A stretch of DNA of 64,000 bases from Triglochin maritima. Lineage: Eukaryota; Streptophyta; Magnoliopsida; Alismatales; Juncaginaceae. The notes below the pieces were generated by a model, which did no database searches, was not told where the DNA came from, and worked only from the letters and a program-made list of their open reading frames with translations. The stretch lies in the NCBI GenBank assembly GCA_963682175.1, contig OY821791.1, forward strand, positions 20,302,542 through 20,366,541, in the 5' to 3' direction. The position numbers and the translations under genes were made by a program. Shown piece after piece: positions 45,580 to 56,081 of the stretch. Positions within the stretch are counted from its first letter, which is position 1. Each line of letters begins with the position of its first letter.

Positions 45580-45708
45580 CGGATTGCGGTTCACACCCGT
45601 GATTCGTTGGCACGGATCGCGGGTGTGAACCGCGATCCGATTAGATTTCAATTTTTTTTCCTTTTTTTTATTTTTTTTATTTTACTTTTGTTAAATTAAA
45701 AAATTACG
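45580..45708. repeat. MULE right terminal inverted repeat with two hairpins
   Basis: Hairpin 1: CGGATTGCGG-TTCACAC-CCGTGATTCG (45580-45606, imperfect). Hairpin 2: CGGATCGCGG-GTGTGAA-CCGCGATCCG (45613-45639, perfect arms). Then GATTAGATTTC, mirroring the left end, and an A/T-rich tail. Confidence 0.75.
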
Positions 45709-47319
45709 GTCCGTTTTGGCACTTCTTTTCTGTTTGATTCCTCACTTCTTCCGCTATCAACATTAGGATCTGGATCTTGTGGATGTTTTTTCCTTCTTTT
45801 TCCGTTTCTTCTATGTTAATTTTTACATTTCACAATCTTTATCAACATTTTTCTCTTTTATATCATAGAGCCTTATAAAAAGATACTGTTATCAAATCAA
45901 CTGTTCTCCAAAAAAATGAAAGTGTATAATAAATTCTATGCAAAAGGAAAATTTGGGAATACAATGAATTGGAAATTTGACGTTGAGAATAAAAACCCTA
46001 AAAAGTTAAAGTCGATAATAATTTTTCTATGATCTGTGAAAATATAATTGTTTGAAAAATATAATATGAGAATATATTTTTTTCAGCTTTGGTAATTGTC
46101 CTGTTTGAGTTAACAATCGAAAATCTAGTCTTTCGAAAATACAACATTTATATAGCAATATATGTAGGTGTCTATCCGTAGAACACGAGAAGATAAGATA
46201 TTTGGTATTTTTTTAATTTTTATTATTTAACATATCTCCATTTAAAACAATACAATCATCTTTGTCAATTATATTCAATACAAAATAGAAGTGAGTCTCA
46301 CCAACGTTAAAAAAATAGATGCACGTTCAACGACATGTATCGTAAGCTGCAACAAAACAAATATTTTTTAATCCACGATCTCCCACACGACCCATAAAGA
46401 GCATTGTTGTTGGTGCTCTCGTGCGACTCATAATATGTGGGCAAGGGTTTGGTGGTACGAGACCTTTTCGTACTTGGCCAATATTTATTTCGAGAAATGA
46501 CAACAACAGTAGTTACTTTTGAATAGAATGATGAGTGTAAAGCATGAAGTATTTGGCTCACATTAAAAGAAAAATAGGTTAAGTATGGTTTGAGGTCATA
46601 TCAACATATTTTAAGACATAATATGCAAGGGTTGCGTCGATCACACTTGGATATAAATGATACTTAACATATTTCTGATTCGAGTCAAAATGTTTTGAAA
46701 ACCGACTCAATCTAGTGTCTTATTGGACTTAACTCAATTTGTAGGTCAATAAATTATTTGTACACAAGAAATTAGAAGAAAATAGATTCCTTGGTTAGGG
46801 AAAATAAACGATTTTCTTTCAACCAAATTTGTTGTTTGTGCATTGGAAATCAAATTTATATGTTGGTGTATATTAGTTGAATTTAATAAAAGTAGAAAAA
46901 AACATAATTTTTCGGATCAACATCCAAAAAAAATTGGCTTGTTTTAAGACATAAAATACTAAATTGATATCTTTTGTTCAATCAAGTTTAACAAAGATAA
47001 TGTCAACGTTGATAATAAAAAGTTCGATCAAGCAACATAAATTTTGCAAAAGCACCTTGCATTTGATATGTACTTTTTTGTTGTTAATATGATTGAATTT
47101 GACTAATTGAGTTGCATCTCTAGTTTTTCATAAATTTGAGAACCCAAATTACTATTTTCAATATCATTCTACTCATCATCAAAGTCCACAAAACTGATGA
47201 AATTATGTAGTGGGAAGCATGACATGCTCTATATTGTAGGTCTTGGTTCATAATTTCGTTATGAAGTATTATGAATATCCAAAAATAATTATGAGTTTTA
47301 TGTTTTTAAATTTTCAAAA
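45709..47319. other. AT-rich region without recognisable genes
   Basis: Strongly AT-rich. Only short frames without family motifs; nothing aligned by eye with the repeats elsewhere in the window. This and 39744-41265 may be the oldest non-repetitive DNA here. Confidence 0.5.
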
Positions 47320-47566
47320 GTAGTGTTAATGTTTTACTAGCTGGATACCATATGGATGTCTCCAATGTTCAAGTGGGTAGTCGCCTAGGAACATAGGCAA
47401 CCGCCTCATTGGGTGGTCATATATACGACCATTCGGACACTGCACGCAGATGTGTGTGTGGACGCCTGTGTGACCAGGTGACCAGCTGTTGTAACGACTA
47501 GTTTGAACTAGTTGTTGCAACTACTAGTTTTTTTGTGTACTCCCCTCCCCCACATTCCTATAAATA
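47320..47566 (+). promoter_or_regulatory. Orphan promoter-like region with TATA box
   Basis: TATAAATA at 47559-47566 is followed by a C run and a pyrimidine-rich leader. Upstream are an inverted repeat ACGACTAGTTTGAACTAGTTGT (about 47493-47514) and TG/GT-rich text. It precedes the gag-like ORF at 47799. It could be the LTR or leader of a copia element. Confidence 0.45.
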
Positions 47567-47798
47567 CACCCCCCCCCCCTTAATTCTACTCCTCACAAGT
47601 CTCTCATTCTATCATCTCAATCTCATTCCCAAACTCTTTCAAGCTTCCATGTTCCAACTCTGCCACTCTGGTGTTCTACTATTTCGGCATTCTAGAATTC
47701 CGACGTTTGATGTTCTTCTTTTCGATTCGATAAATCAGGTGCACACTCTCTAACTCTTTCTTGTGTCTTATTTTTTTTGTAATTTAGAATCTTAGATA

Positions 47799-47980
47799 AT
47801 GACTTATGTACTTGAAACAAATTTGTCAATGACTCACGAAGATTATGATCACTTAAGACTCAATAGAAGTAATTACCTTCGCTGGAAATCTGCCCACTAC
47901 CTCAATTTAAATGAAAAAAATCATTTGTTTGTGAATTATGTGGTAGAGTCACTAAGAGTGGTATTGTCCGCCACAAACAG
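47799..47980 (+). pseudogene. gag: copia gag-like N-terminal ORF, truncated
   Basis: Starts MTYVLETNLSMTHEDYDH, then LRLNRSNYLRWKSAHYLNLN, resembling the start of copia gag proteins (an Asn-Tyr-x-x-Trp block followed by an aliphatic helix). It is open up to 47980, where the large Athila-like element begins, and was probably interrupted by it. Confidence 0.5.
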
Positions 47981-48585
47981 TGTTAAACATTTTATTAATT
48001 ACCTCAAGTGCACGACCGCGATGAAGTGGTGGCAAGTATGGGTCGATCCACGGGGAGGTGAGTAGCCTCTGATTTGTCCAAAATCAAGTGGCGAAAAAAG
48101 GGGAAAGAGATTCGATTACGCTAAGCTAAAATACACTAAACTAGTAAGTAACAAATGCAAATGAAAGCAACTAACGATTGATTAAAACTAAACTAAAAGG
48201 CTAACAAATAGATTGGAATTCAAGAAGAAAAACCCCTAAGGGGTGGAGTGTGTGCACATATGGATTGAAATAAGTGAAGAAAGACACATGTAAGCATGTA
48301 TGTGTGTGTGTGTTTTCATGCATAGGAAGTGTCTAAAGATGTGGCAAAACCTATCAATCCATTGACACAACGTATCGGCAATTATTACTCGATTATCAAA
48401 AGATTAGGCTCAGCATGAGAAGGGTCTAAAGATATGGCAAGACTCATCAAAAACCATAAACTCATGTGAAGAACAAAGCTAAGCATGGGAGGTGTCTAAA
48501 TCTTATGGCAAAACCCATCAAAACAAAGTTTCTTCAATCAATCAAGCAAGCAACCACAAATACAAACACTTAACTAACATGTAGT

Positions 48586-50101
48586 TGTAGGATCGTGTTT
48601 ATGGCTTAGTTCAAATCACTTTTAAGCTTAATCAAACTGTACTTGCTTAACAATCAAAGTTGAAGTGGAATTAAAGAACAAAACAAGCAAGCAATGTAAA
48701 TATGCAAACCACAAAATTTCCCAGTTGATTTTTATAGAGGTTCAGCCTCCCGCCTACTTCCTCTCTTGCAAGATCCGCTCGAGTCTTCACTATCAACCTT
48801 GTTCTGGGACGAGATTAAGCATTTACATCACAAGCACCACGCACACCCTCACTTGCTTGATTTCTTCTTCTCACAATCCGAGAGGGACATTTTGGGCTTT
48901 CACCGAAGTCCTTGCTTCTTTACAACAGTGGGTTGTGTGGATCACTCACTCTCGAACTTGAGTACACTTAGCTTAGGATATGAAATTGATCTAAGATGTG
49001 GAAGTTTAGCTTGGACAGTAGGATTTGGGGAATGAGATACTTGGACCTTTCTCTTGAGTGTATATGACAATAGGAATTGGAAGAGTTATGAAATTGTGTC
49101 AAGGTAACATCTATTTATACGCTCTAAGTGAGTTTATAGCCGTTGGGATTAAATGGGTAAGTGTTTGTGTAAGATACACAAAACAGAAAGGTGCAGGTCA
49201 CATTTCAGGATAAGTTCAGTCGACCAAATTGGACAAACCGGTCGACCGGTTGGTCAAATATGGCTATAACTTAAGTTCACTTAAGTGAACGGTCGAACTA
49301 AGGTTTTGGATGGGTTGACCGTTCGGGGGTTTTGGTCTGGTAAAAGAAGGATCGATTGAACTAAGAAAATGGTCGGTTCGACCGGAAATATCCAGTCACT
49401 TCTGGCATTGGGAAGAAATTGAGTTTTGGTCGACCGAGGTCTAGGAGACGTTCAACCGAAAACTTACAGAGAGTTCAGGGTGACCAAAGAATGTTTGATC
49501 GGTCAACCGATAGGTAAGTGGTAAGTTTAGGTCGACCGGAAGTTTGGTAGGTTTGGGGTTTTGGGAAATCTGACCGTTGTAGAAAACAACAAGTGTAACG
49601 GTCATGTCACACGTGTAGACGGTCGAACAAAAAACTCTAAACAGTCGACCGATTTAACACTAAATTCTATAACAGAATAAACAAACCCAATCGGTCGAAC
49701 GATGAACTCGTTCCGGTTGACCGATTTGGTCCTGGCAGTTCAAGTTTAGTTTAAGTGTTTTCCGGTCTAAGTTTGGGTGATCCATTGAAGTCCAAATGTT
49801 GTGAAATTTTGTGTGTGACTTCTATTGGGAACCTAGTGTGTCTTTAGGTTGATATTAGGTCAAGTATGCTCAATTACACAAAGTTCCGAAGACTCAAAAT
49901 AAATCAAGATTACATGTCTTCAAATGAGCTTTATTACATGTCTTGACTTGATATCATTGCTTCCTTAAGTCTTGATCACCTGTAGAAGTTAACACAATAC
50001 AATATCTATGTCATGCAGCATTTGTGCTACTCTACATTGATTACAATTAAGATTATCTTGATTAAATCATCAAAACATAGATTAAGGCCAAGAAGCCAAC
50101 A
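48586..50101 (-). mobile_element. Sirevirus-like solo LTR in the R1 LTR
   Basis: 1516 bp, TGTAGG...CCAACA, the same family as 28529-30048. Flanks are GTAGT (48581-48585) and GTAGC (50102-50106). The undisturbed relative near 51992 reads GCTAC on the other strand, so the left copy has a C-to-T change. Minus-strand TATAAATA is at 49112-49119. A GGTCGACC array of about sixteen motifs lies at 49217-49728. Confidence 0.88.
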
Positions 50102-50235
50102 GTAGCATATTCAATAGGAAATTTCAGTCAATAAACATGAGGAAACTAAGCATGGGAAGTGTCTAAATCTTATGGCAAAACTCATCAAAATCTCCCAACA
50201 TGTAGATGATTAAAATCCCCCCAATGAACATAGAA

Positions 50236-50436
50236 TCATTCCCTTTTTCGTGGACTATTTAATAAGCTCATTAAATATTTCATATTTATTATTTTATGCA
50301 TAATAGATTTAATTGAACCAATATATGATATTCTTGTAGTATTTCTAGGATCAGTTCTTATAGTAGGAAGTCTAGGAGTTATTTTATTTACCAATCTTAT
50401 CTTTTCTGCCTTTTCATTGGGACTAATTCTTATACA
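50236..50436 (+). other. ndhG: Nuclear plastid DNA insert containing the ndhG start
   Basis: From 50303 the text reads [16 protein letters not shown], then [11 protein letters not shown] and IFSAFSLGL, which is the N-terminus of plastid NdhG (NADH dehydrogenase-like complex). About 44 codons have no stop; the start is ATA instead of ATG. The 67 bases before it look like plastid spacer DNA. The surrounding LTR sequence continues on both sides and has no such block in its relatives (compare 51838-51880), so about 200 bp of plastid DNA was inserted. Confidence 0.82.
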
Positions 50437-50954
50437 AATTTACACAATCCAAAATCTATCAAACATCCAAACATCACAACATATATATACATCATCTCCA
50501 CCCCCTAAAGGGAGATGAACCTACTCACTAATCATTAACATAACTATTATATTAAGAGAGGAAAACATATTAACTAAGTCTACTAAGATTAATGAACGAA
50601 ATCAAGCTAAGCATGCAAGAAGATAAAATAGACAACATTAAACTAACAAAAAAAATTATTAAATGACTCACATTACAAACAACATCTCCATACTTGAGTT
50701 TTTGCTTCAAGGCTTGACACTAAGTAAAGGGATTGGCCACTAAGCATGTAGTAAATACAAATGAGGAGGAAGAGTTCTGTTTATAGTCATAGAAAAAAAT
50801 AACCGGGAACAATCTCCCGATGTGGGACTAATGAAACTACTACAAATGGATAAAAACAACATAATAAATAACCACGAGAAACCAAATCGAAATTGGACCA
50901 AATGGGCGGCCAATTGGCGGTCACTTTTTGTCTGATTTGCTCCAAATTGGTATA

Positions 50955-52558
50955 TGATTGAAATCATATCATGCATATATTTGTGTCTTATATCCTCTAT
51001 TTTTAGCCTAAGCAATACTATGTACTGAGTTTATGTTTAAGTTTCAGGAATAAATAGGTTTGAGAAGAAGAGATTCAAAAAGGACTCAAAAGCAAGGAAA
51101 AGAACTAAGTTGCAAGACTTTATGGACTGAGATGAAAGAGAGAAGGACCCTGATGTAAAACCAAAAGGATGAATGATCAAATCAAGAAGCTCCACACCTT
51201 AATGAGGAGCATTTTGGCAATTAAATCCGGGCCCAACCATCAACAAACAAATTGGGTTCATCAAACACCAAGAAATCAAGCTAGAACCGAGCCACCAAAA
51301 TGCAGTCTCGATCAGACACATATAGACCGCCAATTGGCGGTCCAAGACTGCCCATCAGCTGTTCAAATATGTCCAAATGCGACATGGTTGAGTTGGGTCA
51401 TGTACTATATTGTTTTATATCCATTTATAGTATGTGTTTAGTCCCATACCGGGGGATTGTCCCCGGTTACCTTTTTTCATGCCTATAAATAGAACTTTTC
51501 CTCCTCATTTGTATTCACCACATTGCTTGGTGGCATTCTCTCTACTTGGAGTAAGCCTTGGAGCAAAAAATCAAGGTGGAGAAGAATGCTCCTAGTAATG
51601 TGAGTCATTTAATAAAATAATTTTTTTGTTATTTTGTTCTCATGTTGTCTCTTTTTATGCATGCTTAGCTTAGTCTTGTTTTTTTTATCATAGGCTAAAT
51701 TAGTTAGAATGTCTCCTTTCTTCTTTAGTTTAATTTCTAGCATAATGTGTAGTGAGTAGATCCATCACCTTTTGGGGGTGGAGATGATGTTCATATATAT
51801 TGTGAAGTTTTGAGGTTTGATGAATTTTTGATTGTGTAGACTTGCATGTTTTGTATGTTCATTGGGGGTATTTTAATCATCTACATGTTGGGGAATTTTG
51901 ATGGGATTTACAATAAGATTTAGACACTTCCCATGCTTAGTTTTCTCATGTTTATTGACTGAAATTTCCTATTGAATATGCTACGTGTTAGTTATGTGTT
52001 TGTATTTGTGTTTGCTTGCTTGATTGATTGAAGAAACTTTGTTTTAATAGGTTTTGCCATAACATTTAGACACCTCCCATGCTTGCCTTGTTCTTCACAT
52101 GAGTTTATGATTTTTGATGAGTCTTGCGATATCTTTAGACACCTCATGCTGAGTCTAATCTTATGTTAATCAAGTAGTAATTGCCGATACGTTGTGTGAA
52201 TGGATTGATAGGTTTTGCCACATCTTTAGACACTCCTTATGCATGAAGACACACACACACGACACACACACATACAAGCGTACATGCATCATTCATCTCT
52301 TATTTCACTTCATATGTGCACACATTCCACCCCTTAGGGGTTTCTCTTCTTGATTCTCAATCTTTCGTTGCTTTCTTTCATATTTCATACTTACTAGTTT
52401 AGTGTAGTTAGCTTTAGCATAATCACATCTTTTCTCCCTTTATTCTCCACATGATTTCTGACAAACCAGAGGCTACTCACCTCCCTGCGGATCGACCCGT
52501 ACTTGTCACCGCTTCATCGTGGCCGTGCACTTGCAGTAATTAATAAAACGTATAATCA
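50955..52558 (+). mobile_element. Athila-family solo LTR in the R1 LTR
   Basis: 1604 bp, TGATTGAAATC...TATAATCA, opposite in orientation to its host LTR. Perfect 5-bp target duplication GTATA (50950-50954, 52559-52563). Palindrome GACCGCCAATTGGCGGTC (51325-51342, perfect) and TATAAATA (51484-51491). Confidence 0.92.
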
Positions 52559-52899
52559 GTATATCTTCTTCAATGCTTGAATTTATTACGTGTGGTGCAC
52601 CCGGATGGGTTCTATGAGTGTCGGTCTGAATCTAATTGCCAAAATACACCTCATGATGGTGTGGAGTTTCTTGATTTTCTCATTGGTCCTTTTGGTTAAC
52701 ATCTGGGTCCTTTCCTCTTGCATTTCAGTCCAAAAATCTCACAATTCAGTCCTTTCTCTTGCTCTTAGGTCCTTTTTGTGTATCTTCTTCGCACTTGTTT
52801 TATTCCTGAAATTTAAACATAAAACTTGTTACGTAGCGTTGCTTCGGTTAAAAATAGAGGATATAAGACACAAATATATGCATGATATGATGTAAATCA

Positions 52900-54476
52900 A
52901 ATACCCCCACACTTAACTTTTGCTAGTCCCAAGCAAAACAAAGAAAGAGAAAAGTGAAAGAAAGGAAAAATCATTCGCAAAATAGGGAAATCCTAACTCA
53001 CTTTCGTAGGAATCACGGTTGCACTTAGCATGTGCAACAAGCCGTTAAACATCCTTGTCGCCAAGGAGGAGGAGTGTTCTCTCCTAAGGTTTTTTTAGTG
53101 GATACACCCACAAAATCCAAACATAGATGCATTATTTAACCTAGCAACACGACTCGGTTGACTCATTTTTGTCGATCATTGGATACGGTAATTCTACGGG
53201 CCGACTCTATATATGTATTCAGTCCACACACCTAGCCTAATGAACCATTCGTGAAAGTTAATTAAGGACTTAAATGAAAGACATGGGCAACCGTAACAAC
53301 CTTAAGTGATACAAAGTGTAAAGTCCATTAAGATTCTTATTTGTATTAGCATCTTCTTTTTTTCTTTTTCTTTTTTTTGCCTTTTGATTTTATGTTTTTG
53401 TTTTGTGTTTAGTTGGTGTTTGATTCTCCCAAGGTCTCGTTTTGTGTATCATTGCCTATGCGGACTTACACTATTATGTACACCTTCCCCCAAATCTCCA
53501 CATAGGGTGATCCCTACCACCCGTGTAACGGGAGTTCGGTCGGTGTATCCCAAGTCAGATGACTCGAAAGCACCAGGCACTAAGTACCCTCGTACCTAAT
53601 TTCCAAAGTGATAAGAGTCATGCGAGAAGAGAGAACAACCTACTGCTTATTTGTTATCTACGCGTGAACCAAAACCCCTACACTTAAAGTTTCACAACAG
53701 GAGTTTAAGGGTCCCCAACTACGACAAACTTTCTCATACTAACAGACACAAATTATTCGACTCACTAGGTTCAGGGTGGACTTCTTTATTTGTTTGAGTG
53801 CTGAAACCTTATGATTACACGTCCCCTAACGGAAGACCGGGCTGCATCCTTATGACTCGATAAGACCTAAAGTCGGTATACTAGATATCCTAATGCATCA
53901 CATTCAAGTCAATTTTTGGGAGCTTCTCTTTTGATTGCCTCTCACGGTTTTGCACATGCTAAATACCCGCAAAACCCACAAAACATTTTATTTCACAAAC
54001 ACATGAAGATTTTGAAAGAAATGTGAAAATTTAAAGCACTGGGCAAGTAAAAAAAGACAAGTCACCCAAAGATCATGACAGACAAATATATCGATATTAA
54101 ATGCAGTACACTAACATGACCCTAACAATGCACACAAAAGAAAACAAAATCAAAGGAAAAGACTCGACTATGTACACACGTAAAACACCCCCGCCCCCAT
54201 ACACCTACTTCATGCATTGCCCTCATTGAATGTAGGTATGATACTACATGAATTTTTGCATGAAAAAGAAAAGATCTCACCAACGTGAAGTGCAAAGGGA
54301 AGTTCATGGTTATGTGGATGGACATATACCTGAATTCCGAAAAACCTATGAGATACTTAAGAAGGGAGATAAATACGTCAAACAAATGGAGCCCAAATAC
54401 TCAAGGGTTGGGGTCACACCAACCACTGCTCACTTGTGGAGTCATTAGTGTTTTTTTCTTCAAAACAAGATATATA
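52900..54476 (-). other. R1 3' noncoding region
   Basis: Reverse complement of the Athila-like 3' region. The LTR-proximal polypurine tract is at 52900-52917 and the distal one at about 54184-54205. Stem-loop I is at 53050-53069 and stem II near 53017-53037 (perfect). It ends at F2's left target copy ATATA. No coding frame. Confidence 0.78.
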
Positions 54477-54761
54477 TGATTGACAACATTTCATGCTTAT
54501 ATTTGTATCTTATATCCATTATCTTACACCTAAGCAATCTTACGTGACGAATTTTATGTTTGAATTTCAGAAATAAAGAGGTTTGAAGAGAAGAGCCATG
54601 AAAGGACCCAAAAGCAGGAAAAAGGACTTAATTGTGAGACCTGGGGACTAAGATGCAAGGGAGAAGGACCTGAACGTAAGACCGAAGGACCTAAGAGCAA
54701 AACAGAAAACTCCACACCATCATTGGGAGTATTTTGACAATTCGATTCGGGTCGGAGCTCC

Positions 54762-56081
54762 TTTTTCATGCATACATCCATGTAGTATCTTGCTCACATT
54801 CATTGAGGACAATGCATGAAGTAGTTGTGGGGGGTGTTTTACGTGTGTACATAGTTGAGTCTTTTTCCTTTGATTTTATTTTCTTTTGTGTGCATTATTA
54901 GGGTCATGTTAGTGTGCTGCATTTAATATCGATATATCTGTTTGCCATGATCCTTGGGTGACTTGTCTTCTTTTGCTTGCCTAGTGCTTCAAAATTTTCA
55001 CATTTCTTTCAAAATCTTCATGTGTTTGCGAAAGAAAATGTTTTGTGATTTTGCGCGTGTTTAGCATGTGCAAAACCGTTGAGAGGCAAAGTAAAAAGAA
55101 AGCTCCCAAAATTGTCTTGAACTTGATGCATTAGGATATCTAGTACAGTGGCTTTAGGATTTATCGAGTCGTTAGGATGCACCCCAGTTTTCCCTTGGGG
55201 ATGAGTAATCATAGGGTTTCAGTGCTGAAACATTTAAAGAAGTCCACCCTGAACCTAGTGAGTCAATAATTCGTGTATGTTAACTTAAGAAAGTTTGTTG
55301 TTGTCAAGGACCCTTTAAATCTTGTTGTGAGACATTAAGTGTAGGGGTTTTGGTTCATGTGTAGATAAGAAATAAGTGAGTATGTGTTCTCTCTTCTCGC
55401 ATGGCTCCTATCACTCGGGAAAGTAGGTCTGAGGGGACTTTGTGCCTGGTGCTTTCGAGTCATCTGACTTGGGATGCGCCGACCGAACTCTCGTTACACA
55501 GGTGGTAGGGATTGCTCTATGTGGAGATTTGGGGAAAGGTGTACGTGATAGTGTAAGTCCTCATGGGCAATGATGCACGAAACCTGACCCTGAGAGAATA
55601 AAGCTCCAACTAATAATAAGAAAAGAAAAAAAGAAAAAAGAAAAAAAAATGGTAATGCAAATAAGAACCTTAATGGACCTTACACTTTGTATCACTTGAG
55701 GATGTTGAGGTTGTCCATGTCTTTCACTTAATTCCTTATTTAACTTGCACGAATGGTTCATTAGATTAGGTGTGTGGACTGATTACCTATATAGAGTCGG
55801 CCCGTAGGATTTCCGCGTCCAATGATCGACAAAATTTGTCCAACGAGTCGAGTGTCTAGATTGAATAATGCATCTTGTTCGGATTTTGTGGGTATATCCG
55901 CTGAAAACCCTCAGGAGACAACACTCCTCCTCCTTGGCAACAAGGAGGTTTAACGGCTTGTTGCACGTGCTAAGTGCAACTGTGATTCCTACGAAAATAA
56001 GTTAGGATTTCTTGTTTCTCGTTTGCTTTTCTCTTTCTTTGTTTTGCTCGGGACTAGCAAAAACTTAGGTGTGGGGGTATT
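54762..56081 (+). other. F2 3' noncoding region
   Basis: Matches G1 4856-6206 closely. Distal polypurine tract near 54826-54840; proximal one (GGTGTGGGGGTATT) just before 56082. Stem-loop I at 55929-55948 (perfect, loop GCAA) and stem II at 55960-55980 (perfect). Confidence 0.8.
55929..55980 (+). ncRNA. Conserved double stem-loop, best-preserved copy
   Basis: CCTCCTTG / CAAGGAGG closed by GCAA, then 11 bases, then GTTGCAC / GTGCAAC around GTGCTAA. Both stems are perfect. GCAA is a GNRA tetraloop. Confidence 0.55.

Larger units (their letters stand above)
41266..45708. mobile_element. Defective Mutator-like element carrying a plant mobile domain gene
   Basis: Inverted ends: CGTAATTTT...GAAATCTAATCGGATCGCGG on the left (from 41266) mirrors the right end (to 45708). 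The flanks TTCCATTTT (41257-41265) and GTCCGTTTT (45709-45717) match at 7 of 9 positions, the 9-bp duplication size of MULEs. Inside are a transposase remnant (+) and a plant mobile domain gene (minus), converging. The catalytic core of the transposase is gone, so it cannot move itself. Confidence 0.8.
47981..52899 (-). repeat. R1 3' LTR, split by three insertions
   Basis: Own sequence: 47981-48585, 50102-50235, 50437-50954 and 52559-52899. Once the two solo LTRs and the plastid piece are taken out, about 1.6 kb remain, equal to the related LTR at 50955-52558. On the minus strand it begins at 52899 after the polypurine tract. The palindrome near 50905-50922 keeps 16 of 18 bases. Confidence 0.8.

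Noticed and set aside
45355..45699. Frames near the right end of the MULE on both strands
   Set aside because: They cross the terminal repeat and T-rich tail and share no motif with transposase or PMD proteins.
50740..51015. Minus-strand 91-codon ORF
   Set aside because: Made of two opposite LTR ends meeting at an insertion point; no family motif.
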